A stretch of 64,000 nucleotides of DNA from an uncultured Propionibacteriaceae bacterium. GTDB lineage: Bacteria; Actinomycetota; Actinomycetes; Propionibacteriales; Propionibacteriaceae. The stretch lies in contig CALIWR010000002.1 in NCBI GenBank assembly GCA_938046585.1, forward strand, positions 1-64,000, in the 5' to 3' direction. A program made the position numbers and the translations under genes. The notes beneath the pieces are model-generated. The model searched no databases. It had not been told where the DNA came from and saw only the letters and a program-made list of their open reading frames with translations. This document shows positions 41,562 through 49,849 of this stretch, in pieces (the first letter of the stretch is position 1; every line of letters starts with the position of its first letter).

Positions 41562-43235
41562 TCAGTCGCCGCCCTGGCGGTCACACTGGGCGCGCTCCAG
41601 CGCCTCGTCGAGGGCGACCTGGCCGCGCTGGACGTAGTCCTCGCGGTCCTTGGCATGGAACCTGTCCACCTCGGGGTCGACGTCCTCATAGCACCCGGCC
41701 GCGAGCTCGCTCTCCAGGCGCTTCCTGATCCGGTCGGCTGCCTCACGTTCGGCAACCTTGGTCTGGAACTCGTCCCCCCACTGCTTCCCGGCCGAGCGCA
41801 TCTCCTTCAGCTCGACCGCGAGATCCCGGCCGGTCTCGAACGCGGCCGAACGGGCCTGCTTCTTCGTCTGGCGCAGCTCCAGCTGCGCCAGCACCTTGGG
41901 ATCCAAGTACTGACCCAACGCAGCCAGAGCACGCGGGCCGAGGCCCTTCGGCGCGTGCGCCTCGATCGGCCGTTGACCGGCCGCTAGCCGTGCTCGGGTC
42001 TCCTCGTCGAAGGCCGCGAGACCGATCCTCAGCGCCTCGCGCTTCGGATCCGGTTTCCCCTTGGCGCGCAGCCCCCGCAACGGTGACACGTAGGGTTCCT
42101 CGCTGGTCGTGGCCAGAGCGGGAGCGTCGGCCACGGCCTCCTCGGTCGGAGCGGGAGCGGAGACCGGGGGAGTGATGCTCGTCGCCTCCTCGTCGGTGTC
42201 CTTGGAGGGCTCGGCGGGAGCGGGAGCGGACGCCAGCCCGCCGGCCAAAGCGGGAACGGCGGCCGGGGTCGTCTCGCCCTGGTCGTCGGCCATCACGAGC
42301 CGGTAGAACTCCTCCGAGCTCAGCGCCGCGGGTTCCTGAGCCGGCTCGGTCGGAGCGGGAGCGGAGACCGGGGTCTCGACCTGAGGAGCCACCTGCTGTG
42401 CCGCGCGGTTGGCCTCGAACGCGGCCATGATCTGGTCACGCGTGATCCCGGTGTTGCTGACGTCGAACGCGTGTGGCCGGCCGGCCGAGTCCTTGAACTT
42501 GATCCGCATCCGTCGGCCGTGGTCGGGGCGCCGTCCGCGCTTGGCGCGCATCTCCCAGGGCTCGTCGACCAGCTCGACGCCCTCAGGCGCGGCCGCGTTA
42601 GCGGCCTCAATGGTCGCCGGTGTGGCCGCCAGGATCGTCTCCACGTGAGCCCGTCCCTCGGCGTTGACGAGCTCCCGGGCTTCCTTCGCACGCTGCTTGG
42701 CCTGGGCCAAGGTGGTGGGCATCACGTCCGGCTGCACGTGGCCGCGTGAGGCCAGCACCTGGTCGTGCAGCGGCATCAGTCGGGACCACGACATGTCGTC
42801 GCCCCGGCACATCAGGCCGGTGATCGTGTGGGGGTTGTTGACCGCGATGTGGTTGTGCAGCAGCCCCGTCTTGCCGTCCTTCTGGGTGACCACCACGACC
42901 TGTCGGCCGGGCCATGCGGCACGGGCGAAGGCTCGGCCGTGGGCGTTGACCCGCTCGGCGGCCTCGGGGTCGTCGGGGTCTGCCTCCTCGCGTGAGAACG
43001 ATTGCTCCAGGTGGTAGAGCTCGGTCTTCGGCTTCTTGCCGTGGGCGGCGCAGGTGGCTGCGAACGCTGCGGCGAACTCCTGCCACGTGGTACCCGTGCA
43101 CCCCACCGACGACACCGCCACCGCGCGCGACCCGTCGTCGCCGAACATGTACTTCAGCGTCACCTCGCGCGAGCGCGATCCGCCCGCCTTGCCCTTGGTC
43201 GGCCGGGCGTTGGAGATGACCTTCAGCTGCGCCAT
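41562..43235 (-). CDS. mobA: MOBP-type relaxase
   Basis: A 557-residue relaxase counted from ATG 43235, which overlaps the 3' end of mobC by 13 bases. Landmarks of the Relaxase/Mobilisation domain are MFGDDGSRAVAVSSVG, LYHLEQSFSREEADP (residues 73-87) and the metal-binding GLLHNHIAVNNPHTI (His127 and His129). A Pro/Ala-rich linker with repeated ETPVSAPAPTE follows, then a helical C-terminal region. The relaxase nicks one strand at oriT and pilots it into the recipient. There is no coupling protein or mating apparatus nearby, so mobilization by another plasmid or ICE is expected. The tyrosine nucleophile was not located with confidence. Confidence 0.88.
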   Translation of the reverse strand: MAQLKVISNARPTKGKAGGSRSREVTLKYMFGDDGSRAVAVSSVGCTGTTWQEFAAAFAATCAAHGKKPKTELYHLEQSFSREEADPDDPEAAERVNAHGRAFARAAWPGRQVVVVTQKDGKTGLLHNHIAVNNPHTITGLMCRGDDMSWSRLMPLHDQVLASRGHVQPDVMPTTLAQAKQRAKEARELVNAEGRAHVETILAATPATIEAANAAAPEGVELVDEPWEMRAKRGRRPDHGRRMRIKFKDSAGRPHAFDVSNTGITRDQIMAAFEANRAAQQVAPQVETPVSAPAPTEPAQEPAALSSEEFYRLVMADDQGETTPAAVPALAGGLASAPAPAEPSKDTDEEATSITPPVSAPAPTEEAVADAPALATTSEEPYVSPLRGLRAKGKPDPKREALRIGLAAFDEETRARLAAGQRPIEAHAPKGLGPRALAALGQYLDPKVLAQLELRQTKKQARSAAFETGRDLAVELKEMRSAGKQWGDEFQTKVAEREAADRIRKRLESELAAGCYEDVDPEVDRFHAKDREDYVQRGQVALDEALERAQCDRQGGD

Positions 43236-43642
43236 GTCGTGCCGCCGTTCCCGTCGCGCGCGATCCCAGCAAGGAGTTCCAGGCACGCGTCGATGCCGTC
43301 GTTGAGGTGCGCGAGCTCGGCGGCGACCAGGGGGTCGCCCGAGTTCGATGCGCGCGCCATCTGGTTCGCCAGCGACCGGAGCGGCCGCAGCTCACGACCG
43401 ACGACGTTGACGCCTTCGGCGACGCCGTCGAGGGCCGCCAGGGCGGCCTGGTCCAGCCTGACGGCTGACCGAGCCGGTCCCACGGCGCGCAGCGCCGCAG
43501 CCACCGTCTCGTTCTTGTCGGCGAACAGCAGGTGCGCCACATCCGACTTCGTCAGATGTGGCTGCGCCTGCTGGATGTTCGCGATGACCGCCGCCTCGGC
43601 GTCGGTCAGGCGGAACGTCATCCGCCGATCTGGCTTCGCCAT
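43223..43642 (-). CDS. mobC: MobC-like relaxosome accessory protein
   Basis: A 139-residue protein starting at ATG 43642, right behind AGGAG with six bases spacing. It opens MAKPDRRMTFRLTDAEAAVIANIQQAQPHLTKSDVAHLLF, a ribbon-helix-helix-type DNA-binding fold, and has a helical C-terminus with NVVGRELRPLRSLANQMAR and DGIDACLELLAGI typical of MobC. MobC opens or bends DNA at oriT and helps the relaxase. It overlaps the relaxase start, so both are made together. It may also repress its own promoter in the upstream region. Confidence 0.85.
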   Translation of the reverse strand: MAKPDRRMTFRLTDAEAAVIANIQQAQPHLTKSDVAHLLFADKNETVAAALRAVGPARSAVRLDQAALAALDGVAEGVNVVGRELRPLRSLANQMARASNSGDPLVAAELAHLNDGIDACLELLAGIARDGNGGTTWRS

Positions 43643-43945
43643 ATCGAGCTCCTTCCTTCCCGCCCCGAGGGGGCGAACCTGTCTGCGCCGACAGTGGTGG
43701 AAGGCTCGGCGAAAACAATGATAATCCTTTCGCCGGACATAGGCGAGCAGTTCCATGTCTGACGGGCCCTCGCTTCGCTCGGTCCCGTCGACATGGGCTC
43801 GAACGGGGGCTTCGCCCCCTCTGTCAGGACGGGGCCACACCTCCGCTACCGCTCCGGGTGGCCCCTTGGCCCGGCTGCGCCGGGCACGAGAAGGCCCCGG
43901 CGACCTGACGGTCACCGGGGCCGGTATCGCGCGCCGTGGACGCGC
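43643..43945. other. oriT candidate region upstream of mobC
   Basis: A 303-bp non-coding stretch next to mobC, where oriT usually lies. It holds a stem CGCCCC/GGGGCG (43661-43675) just before the mobC ribosome site; an 8-bp inverted repeat CGGCGAAA (43707-43714) and TTTCGCCG (43728-43735) around an AT-rich 13-base centre (ACAATGATAATCC); a GGGGGC-TTC-GCCCCC hairpin (43805-43819); and a terminator near its far end. The AT-rich centre could also contain the mobC promoter. No nic sequence could be matched. Confidence 0.45.
43893..43922 (-). terminator. stem-loop after the coiled-coil gene
   Basis: GGCCCCGG (43893-43900) and CCGGGGCC (43915-43922) pair with an inner CGACC/GGTCA partial stem. It lies 24 bases after the stop of the minus-strand gene 43946-44365 and could end that transcript. 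Confidence 0.55.
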
Positions 43946-44365
43946 TCACTGGATGCCGTAGCGCTGCTTCACCTGTGCCCAGACGTCGTTGACGTTCTCG
44001 CCATGGATGCCCAGGTCACCCGCCATGTGCGAGACCGCCGTCGAGAGCCGATCGACGAAGCGATCCAACTCGGCGGCCTTCTCCTCGGCCTCCCTGCGCG
44101 CCTTCTCCAGCGCCTCGACCGCAACAGCGTCGATGCCGCCGCCGGTACCCATCGCCTCGGCCAGAAGGCCCAGCCGCAGCTCCTCGTCGGGGTCCTTCTC
44201 CACGGGCTCGATGCAGTACTTGGCGTACTGCTCATCGACCCACTCCGAGCGCAGCTCGGCCATCTCCCGGATCAGCTGGAGCTTGCGGAGCTCGTCCTGG
44301 GCGGCCTTGAGCTTGGCCACGCGGTCATTGATGCGCTGCTCCAGCGAGCGTCGCTTGGTTGCCAT
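43946..44365 (-). CDS. coiled-coil protein of the mobilization region, unknown function
   Basis: A 139-residue, highly charged helical protein from ATG 44365 (MATKRRSLEQRINDRVAKLKAAQDELRKLQLI). Residues 5-40 and 75-115 are likely coiled coils (EALEKARREAEEKAAELDRFVDRL), and the tail is GENVNDVWAQVKQRYGIQ. GAAGGGAA lies 7-14 bases upstream. It sits just upstream of the oriT candidate in the same direction as mobC and mobA, so a relaxosome accessory role is possible but not shown by any motif. Confidence 0.7.
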   Translation of the reverse strand: MATKRRSLEQRINDRVAKLKAAQDELRKLQLIREMAELRSEWVDEQYAKYCIEPVEKDPDEELRLGLLAEAMGTGGGIDAVAVEALEKARREAEEKAAELDRFVDRLSTAVSHMAGDLGIHGENVNDVWAQVKQRYGIQ

Positions 44366-44394
44366 GATCGTATTCCCTTCATGTCGTTCGAGGT

Positions 44395-44418
44395 CACCGA
44401 TCGCGGTCACGATCGGTG
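44395..44418. promoter_or_regulatory. 24-bp palindrome upstream of the coiled-coil gene
   Basis: CACCGATCG (44395-44403), spacer CGGTCA, CGATCGGTG (44410-44418): a perfect 9-bp inverted repeat 30-53 bases before ATG 44365. It could be an operator for that gene or a terminator for the operon ending at 44490. Confidence 0.45.
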
Positions 44419-44489
44419 CCCGGGAACTCACCGGGAACGTCTACGTCGGCGGGGGCCGACGGCCATCTGCGCACTAGTCTACGGCTCGC

Positions 44490-45149
44490 CTACCGGCTCA
44501 GTAGCACCGTGACGACGATGCCCACGACGGTGGCCAGCAGCGTCAGCACCGCGACCAGGATCGTCCAGCCCGCAACCTTCGACGAGCTCTTGTTGCCCGC
44601 CTCGATCTTGGCGTCGACGCTCTCGATCCGACCGTTCAGCTGGGCCAGGTGGGCATCCATTGAGGCGAGCACGTCGAGCGTCTGCTCGGCCCTCTGGTCC
44701 TCCAAGCGCTGCCGTCGTGCCCTGGACTCAGCCACCTCAACGGCGGCTTCCTGCATCTGACGCTGCTGCTCCTGCATGGAGCGCTGCCACTCTTGCTGGC
44801 GCTCCAACACTGGGTTGGTCAAGTCGACCTTCGCGATGTCGAACTTAGGCATCTTGAACGATGTTGCGGGTACCGCGGCCGCCTGGATCCGGGCCAAGGT
44901 CTCCTTCATCCCCGACTGCTCGAAGACGGTCTGCCTCAGCCGGTCCATCGCGGGCCTCAACTGCTCGGCGAGCTCCTTGTTGCGTTGCACCGCCTCGGCA
45001 TGTCGTGGGTGCGACTCGTCCTCGATCGCCTCACGCAACTCGCGCAGCGTCATCGGGTGCTCGTCGTCGCCCGCAGGAACGTCGACCTCGAACTCGTCCA
45101 GGTCGACGTCCTCGTCGGAGTGCTCTGCCCCATCGGGCTTGTCAGTCAT
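44490..45149 (-). CDS. acidic coiled-coil protein with C-terminal membrane anchor
   Basis: A 219-residue protein. Residues 1-32 are strongly acidic (EDVDLDEFEVDVPAGDDE), residues 33-185 are helical and coiled coil (MQEQQRQMQEAAVEVAESRARRQRL), and the last 25 residues form one membrane helix (WTILVAVLTLLATVVGIVVTVLL) with a two-residue tail, a tail-anchored layout. ATG 45149 overlaps the stop of the resolvase (ATGA, 45146-45149), so it is the last gene of a unit with the resolvase and the R-M-like genes. I do not recognise the family. A membrane-anchored effector or a partitioning-type adaptor are both possible. Confidence 0.7.
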   Translation of the reverse strand: MTDKPDGAEHSDEDVDLDEFEVDVPAGDDEHPMTLRELREAIEDESHPRHAEAVQRNKELAEQLRPAMDRLRQTVFEQSGMKETLARIQAAAVPATSFKMPKFDIAKVDLTNPVLERQQEWQRSMQEQQRQMQEAAVEVAESRARRQRLEDQRAEQTLDVLASMDAHLAQLNGRIESVDAKIEAGNKSSSKVAGWTILVAVLTLLATVVGIVVTVLLSR

Positions 45150-45730
45150 CGCTCAGCGCCTGCCTTCTTCTCGGTGCGACCCAACGCCCGGTAGACCGTC
45201 TGCCGCGAGACGTTGAACGACCGTGCCACCGACGACACCGACTCGCCACCGGCGACCGCCTTGCGGACCAGTCGCACCTGGTCGGCCGAGAGCTTCGGCT
45301 TCGGACCCGCTACGCGGCCCTCAGCTCGTGCATGGGCGACTCCCTCCCGTGTCCGAGCCACCAGCAGGTCACGCTCCCACTCGGCGAGGGACGCCATCAC
45401 GTGCAGCACCACCCGCTGCATCGGGTCAGACGTGTCCAGCTTGGGATCGAGCACCTGCACGTTGATGCCTCGCTCGCCCAGGTCGGCCATCGTCAGGATC
45501 GTCTCGCGTACGTTGCGGCCGAGACGGTCGAGCCGCGTGACGACGAGCGTGTCCCCGTCACGCATGTAGGCCAGAGCCTTGTCCAGCTCCGGCCGCGACC
45601 ACTTGGTGCCGGAGATCTTGTCGGCGTAGATGTGCTGGGGGTCGCATCCCGCAGCCACCAGCGCGTCGCGCTGGGTCTTCAGGGACTCGCCCTGGCGGGA
45701 CGTGCTGACCCGCGCGTAGCCGACCTTCAT
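45146..45730 (-). CDS. small serine recombinase (resolvase/invertase)
   Basis: A 194-residue resolvase. Ser9 in YARVSTSRQ is the catalytic serine; LVVTRLDRLGRNVRETI and the E-helix HVMASLAEWERDLLVARTREG are conserved, and the C-terminal helix-turn-helix is KAVAGGESVSSVARSFNVSRQTVYRAL. Members resolve cointegrates or invert DNA at paired sites. ATG 45730 follows the helicase TGA (45732-45734) after one base, and its own stop overlaps the next start, so it is translated as part of the R-M-like operon, an unusual place for a resolvase. No paired res sites were identified. Confidence 0.92.
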   Translation of the reverse strand: MKVGYARVSTSRQGESLKTQRDALVAAGCDPQHIYADKISGTKWSRPELDKALAYMRDGDTLVVTRLDRLGRNVRETILTMADLGERGINVQVLDPKLDTSDPMQRVVLHVMASLAEWERDLLVARTREGVAHARAEGRVAGPKPKLSADQVRLVRKAVAGGESVSSVARSFNVSRQTVYRALGRTEKKAGAER

Positions 45731-45731
45731 G

Positions 45732-48242
45732 TCAGCCCTCCTCGGTGGCGACGGTGTCCCAGAGCCCCATCTGCTCGTTCTGGTGCCGCCGGGCGCGTTC
45801 CTCGGGGGTGAGGGCGTAGTCGAGGCTGGCGGACTCGAAGCGCTTGAACTGGTAGATGGCGTGGTTCAGGTGCTGGGCGTTGAACAGGCCGATGGCGCTC
45901 ATGGTGCGGAAGTCCTGCACCGTCAGCCCGGTCACCCGCTCGAACAGCTCGGAGTCCAGGGACTCGATGACGTGCTTGAGGGCCTCTTCGCGGAAATCGG
46001 TGGTGTACATGAACACGGGGATCTTGGCGAGGAACTTCTGGAGCTTCTCGCGGATCTCCTTGCGCTTGTTGGCGGTCTCGGTCTGCTTCTTCTTCTGGTC
46101 CTTGTCGAGCTTGCCGCCCTGCTCACGCTTGGCCTTCTTGAGGTCCTTGGTGTTGGTGATTACCGTCTGGGCATGGTCGACCAGGGCGCGGAAGTCCTCG
46201 ATGTTCTCCAAGGATTCCATGAGCGCTGGCTGGTTCAGCACGGCCTCGAGGGTGCGTTCGTTGACGTCGACCAACAGGGGAGAGTTCCAGCGCCGGGCCA
46301 GCGCGGCCGCACCGACTCCGGCGGTTGCCCAGTCCAGCACGGCGGCGGCGTCCAGCGCGGTCATCGCGCCGCCGGAGAACCCGTAGATGGGCAGGTAGTT
46401 GATCAGCTCGCCGATGGCTTGCGCCGGGGTGGTCTCGCCGGTGGTGGCGAGCTTGGAGCCGTACTCGGCGACCAGCGAGAGCGCCCGGTTCGGATCGAAC
46501 TCGAAGACGTAGGAGACCGGCTTGAGGAGGTCCCAATGGCCCTCGGCGTCGCGATGGGCCCAGGGGGACTGGACCCGGAACGCCGCCTGGAAGTAGGACT
46601 CGGGGCTCTTCAAAGAGCGCAACATGAGGATCGCGCCCCACTCGCGGACGGTCACGCCGGTCATGAGCTTGCCGCACGACAGCGTGATCGAACCGCGGCC
46701 GTGGTCCTTCTTCACTTGGGCGATGGCAGCCTCGACCGGGGGCAGGGCTGCGGCGCCCTGACCGGCTCCGGCGCCGGCGGCGACGACGATCTCGAACTCG
46801 GAGAAGTACGGGTGGTTGCGCAGGAGGTCGGCCATCGCGAAGCACGCGGCGACGTTGCTCATGTACCAGACCGAGTGCTTGATCGCGGTGGTGAAGCGGA
46901 CGGCCTCATAGGGGAACGGCGGCTTGTCCTGGGTGAGGACCTGCTGCTTCATCTGGTCCGACATCTTGCCGCGGAGCATCTCGAGGAACTCCCCGACCTC
47001 GTTGGGCCGCTCGAAGGCGTACTCTCCGCCGCTGGTCTTGGTCGCCTTGAACAGCTCGTTGAGGCTGAAGCCGTTGAACTCGCCGTCGGAGGCATAGTCC
47101 TGGGCGTCGGCGCCCATGTCGTAGGTGTACATCTCCATGCGGGGCAGCGTGATGTAGGGGTTGGGCCCTGCGGCATCGTCCCAGACCTGCTTCTCGCGCT
47201 GCTCGTCGACGTAGGTCCAGTTGAAGATCGCGTCCTCGGTGAACTCACCGTTGGTGATCGCCCGGAACGGTGTCCCCGACAGGTACAGGTAGTGCCGGGC
47301 CTTGACCTGTAGCTCGTCGACGGCCTCCTCGAGGGTGGAGGCGTCGTCGGCCGACTCGTTTCCCGTGGGGACGTCGCCCGGGATCTCCTTGTCGGTCGGG
47401 TCGTAAAGCTCGCGGGCCGAGTCGCGCCACGCGCCAAAGTGGTACTCGTCCAGCACGATCGCGTCCCAGTCGATCAGGTGGATGACCTCGTTCTTGGCCT
47501 TGATGTGCCCGTCGGTGTCGCGGCCACCCAGGTCCTGCAGCGAGGCGAACCACACCACCGGCCCCGGGGCGTCGGCCGCCTCGTCGCGCTCCTCGGGGCT
47601 GGAGTCCTTGTCCACGTAGGTCCACCCGTCGAAGTCGACGTGCGAGACCAGGTCGTCCTGCCACGCAGTGGCCACCGCCGGCTTGAACGTCAGCACCAGC
47701 ACCCGCCGCCAACCCATCTCCTTCGCCAGCTGGTACGTAGTGAACGTCTTGCCGAACCGCATCTTTGCGTTCCACAAGAACCGCGGTGCCTGGCCGCCGG
47801 AGTGGTTGCGGAAGTACGCCGAGGTCAGCTCCACGGCCGCCCGCTGCTCGGGACGCATCCCGAAGGACTGGGTCCGCTTCGGTTGGAACGCGTGGCCTGT
47901 GCGCACCACCTGGATGGCGGCCTTGACCTCGTCGAGGGTCGCCTCGAACCACTCACCCCCGGGGCGGTTGATGCCGGCTGCCACGAGTGCGGCGTGGACG
48001 TCATGATCTGAGAACTCGGTCCCATCCGCGCGGGTCGCAGGCTCGTCGTACCGGATCGAGACGCCCTTGAGCCCGGGATAGGCCGTGCCGAGCTGCTGCT
48101 TGATCCGCTGGCGCGCCGTGGGGTAGGTGGTCTCGCCGACCTTGAGCAGGCCCTCGCCGGTGACCAGGGTGGAGCCCTCGGTGCGCTCCCAGGGCTCGGC
48201 GTCCTTGCCGACGACGGTGTAGACGTAGATGCGCTTGGTCAC
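45732..48242 (-). CDS. GIY-YIG nuclease / SF2 helicase fusion (restriction-type translocase)
   Basis: An 836-residue protein from GTG 48242, overlapping the methyltransferase stop (GTGA). Residues 1-115 resemble a T5orf172/MUG113-type GIY-YIG nuclease: IYVYTVV, GLLKVGET, PTARQRIKQQ with its arginines, and a late EWFEATLDE. Residues 120-500 are an SF2 helicase with Walker A KMRFGKT (160-166), DEYH (265-268) and SGTPFRAI; motif VI-like SYFQAAFRVQSPW lies further on, then a charged coiled coil (KKAKREQGGKLDKDQKKKQTE) and a C-terminal domain. It should move on DNA with ATP and cut. With the two methyltransferases upstream it makes a restriction-modification set of a type I cannot match to a named class. 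Confidence 0.8.
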   Translation of the reverse strand: MTKRIYVYTVVGKDAEPWERTEGSTLVTGEGLLKVGETTYPTARQRIKQQLGTAYPGLKGVSIRYDEPATRADGTEFSDHDVHAALVAAGINRPGGEWFEATLDEVKAAIQVVRTGHAFQPKRTQSFGMRPEQRAAVELTSAYFRNHSGGQAPRFLWNAKMRFGKTFTTYQLAKEMGWRRVLVLTFKPAVATAWQDDLVSHVDFDGWTYVDKDSSPEERDEAADAPGPVVWFASLQDLGGRDTDGHIKAKNEVIHLIDWDAIVLDEYHFGAWRDSARELYDPTDKEIPGDVPTGNESADDASTLEEAVDELQVKARHYLYLSGTPFRAITNGEFTEDAIFNWTYVDEQREKQVWDDAAGPNPYITLPRMEMYTYDMGADAQDYASDGEFNGFSLNELFKATKTSGGEYAFERPNEVGEFLEMLRGKMSDQMKQQVLTQDKPPFPYEAVRFTTAIKHSVWYMSNVAACFAMADLLRNHPYFSEFEIVVAAGAGAGQGAAALPPVEAAIAQVKKDHGRGSITLSCGKLMTGVTVREWGAILMLRSLKSPESYFQAAFRVQSPWAHRDAEGHWDLLKPVSYVFEFDPNRALSLVAEYGSKLATTGETTPAQAIGELINYLPIYGFSGGAMTALDAAAVLDWATAGVGAAALARRWNSPLLVDVNERTLEAVLNQPALMESLENIEDFRALVDHAQTVITNTKDLKKAKREQGGKLDKDQKKKQTETANKRKEIREKLQKFLAKIPVFMYTTDFREEALKHVIESLDSELFERVTGLTVQDFRTMSAIGLFNAQHLNHAIYQFKRFESASLDYALTPEERARRHQNEQMGLWDTVATEEG

Positions 48243-49849
48243 TCGTCGTCCTCCGACTCGTCCTCGACCTTCCCGGGCCGGTACTTCGAGCCGCCGGGCA
48301 GGTGGCTGGTCGGGATGCCGTTGGAAGAGTCGAGGCCCGTCCAGTTGACATCGCGGTGGGCAATGGACGACTCGACATACTCGCGCTCTTCGTCGGTGAG
48401 GCCGAAATAGTCGTACAAGTCTCCGTCGGTCCAAGAGCGCGTCATGTCGAGCATGGGCACGAACTTGAAGCGGTCAGGCGTGAGGTGTTGGGTGATCTTC
48501 CGCTGGAGGACGAGGAAGCGGTACAGGCGAGTTGTCATGTACTTGGCGTAGTTCTCAGCTTCGTCACGGGTGTCAAAGGCATCCGCAATCAGATAAGTCT
48601 GGGTGCACGCAGACCCTGGGGACAGCGGAATGGGCTCCCCCAAGACATAAGACACATCACGTCCATGGCCGTCGCCTGCCATCGGGATGAGGACCTTCCA
48701 ACGATCAACCCAGTCGTGAAGGCGCTCGAGCTGGTCGGACCGGACGTAGCCGACTCGGGCTCCGTAGACGAGCGGGATGCCCCCCTCGAACGGCGCGTCG
48801 GCTGAGTCCTTGAAGTTGGTGCGGAGCCCGAAGGGAACCTGAGGGGCGAAGCGATCCTCGACCGAGGGCAGGCCGGCGTCGGCCACCTTCTTGACGATGG
48901 AGGCGGCACGGTTGTCCCGCATCAGAACACCCTCGCCGGCCCGGAGATCGCGGGTCATGGTCGAGACAATCTTGCCGTTGATGCGTGTGGAGAACTCGCA
49001 ATCGGCGTCGTGCTCGCGGTCCCACAGAAAGTACGACACTCCGCCCTTGATCTCGACGCCGGGGAAGCAGTCGAACAGCTTGGGGTTGTCCACCAACTTG
49101 GCCAAGCGCCGGTCGGCGATCATCCGGGCGCGAAAGTCGTCAAGGCCCAGACCGCCGGCGAACCACCGGCTCGGCGTGATCATCAGGACGTAGCGCGGAT
49201 CGAGGGCGATCGCCTGCTCCACGAACTTGTGGTACACGGGCATGGTGCGGGTGTTGCCGTCAGAGTCGATCTGGTAAGGCGGGTTCCCGACGATCACGTC
49301 GAACTTCATTGTGGACATCTCCTTGGTCGGGTAGGCCCCGTGGATGAACGAGTAGGCGTAGTTCTCGCGGCCCTCACCGCGTTCAAGGTCCTTGGGGGCG
49401 TTGCACAGCTTGCAGCGATCCCCGGTGCCGAAGTCGTGCTGCGCCGGAACAAAAGGCAGGTTCCCGGCCGGATCCTCGAACCTCACCACGCTGTGCGTCC
49501 CGGCCGCGTCGGCCGAGCAGTACACGCTGCGCCGCGAGATGATCCCGGTCATCTCGGTGATCGACGTGCCGAACAGCATGTTGCGCATGATGTGCTCGCG
49601 GCGCTTGACGAAGTCCGGCTCCCAGTCGCTGAGGCCGTCGAGCAGGCGTGTCGCGACCTCGCGCAGGAACACCCCGGACTTGCTGAACGGGTCGCACCAC
49701 ACGTAGTCGGGCTTCGACCAGACCTCGGCCGGCAGCAGGTCGAGCATCGCCCGCGCCAGCTTCGGCGGCGTCGGCACCTCGTCGTTCGACAGCTGGGCCA
49801 AGCAGTCGAGGATGTCGGGCACGTGCTGGTCGAACCGTGAGGTGCTCAT
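48239..49849 (-). CDS. adenine-specific DNA methyltransferase, Eco57I-like, large polypeptide
   Basis: A 536-residue protein from ATG 49849, which overlaps the upstream stop (ATGA). VWCDPFSKSGVFLREVATRLL (residues 50-70) is a motif I variant and FDVIVGNPPYQIDSDG (NPPY 189-192) the catalytic motif IV of N6-adenine enzymes. Between them is a zinc-knuckle-like CKLC (146-149). The region after residue 230 (VLMITPSRWFAGGLGLDDFRARM, FPGVEIKGGVSYFLWD) resembles the Eco57I/TaqI-type target-recognition architecture. The protein probably recognises and methylates a specific site to protect it. The preceding small gene holds a second, more classical motif I, so the two may form a heteromeric enzyme. Confidence 0.85.
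   Translation of the reverse strand: MSTSRFDQHVPDILDCLAQLSNDEVPTPPKLARAMLDLLPAEVWSKPDYVWCDPFSKSGVFLREVATRLLDGLSDWEPDFVKRREHIMRNMLFGTSITEMTGIISRRSVYCSADAAGTHSVVRFEDPAGNLPFVPAQHDFGTGDRCKLCNAPKDLERGEGRENYAYSFIHGAYPTKEMSTMKFDVIVGNPPYQIDSDGNTRTMPVYHKFVEQAIALDPRYVLMITPSRWFAGGLGLDDFRARMIADRRLAKLVDNPKLFDCFPGVEIKGGVSYFLWDREHDADCEFSTRINGKIVSTMTRDLRAGEGVLMRDNRAASIVKKVADAGLPSVEDRFAPQVPFGLRTNFKDSADAPFEGGIPLVYGARVGYVRSDQLERLHDWVDRWKVLIPMAGDGHGRDVSYVLGEPIPLSPGSACTQTYLIADAFDTRDEAENYAKYMTTRLYRFLVLQRKITQHLTPDRFKFVPMLDMTRSWTDGDLYDYFGLTDEEREYVESSIAHRDVNWTGLDSSNGIPTSHLPGGSKYRPGKVEDESEDDE

Noticed and set aside
43805..43819. GGGGGC-TTC-GCCCCC hairpin as a riboswitch or sRNA
   Set aside because: Too short and simple; fits a terminator-like or oriT hairpin.
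45729..47312. 527-codon plus-strand frame opposite the helicase gene
   Set aside because: Val/Leu/Gly-rich antisense of helicase codons, no motif or ribosome site.
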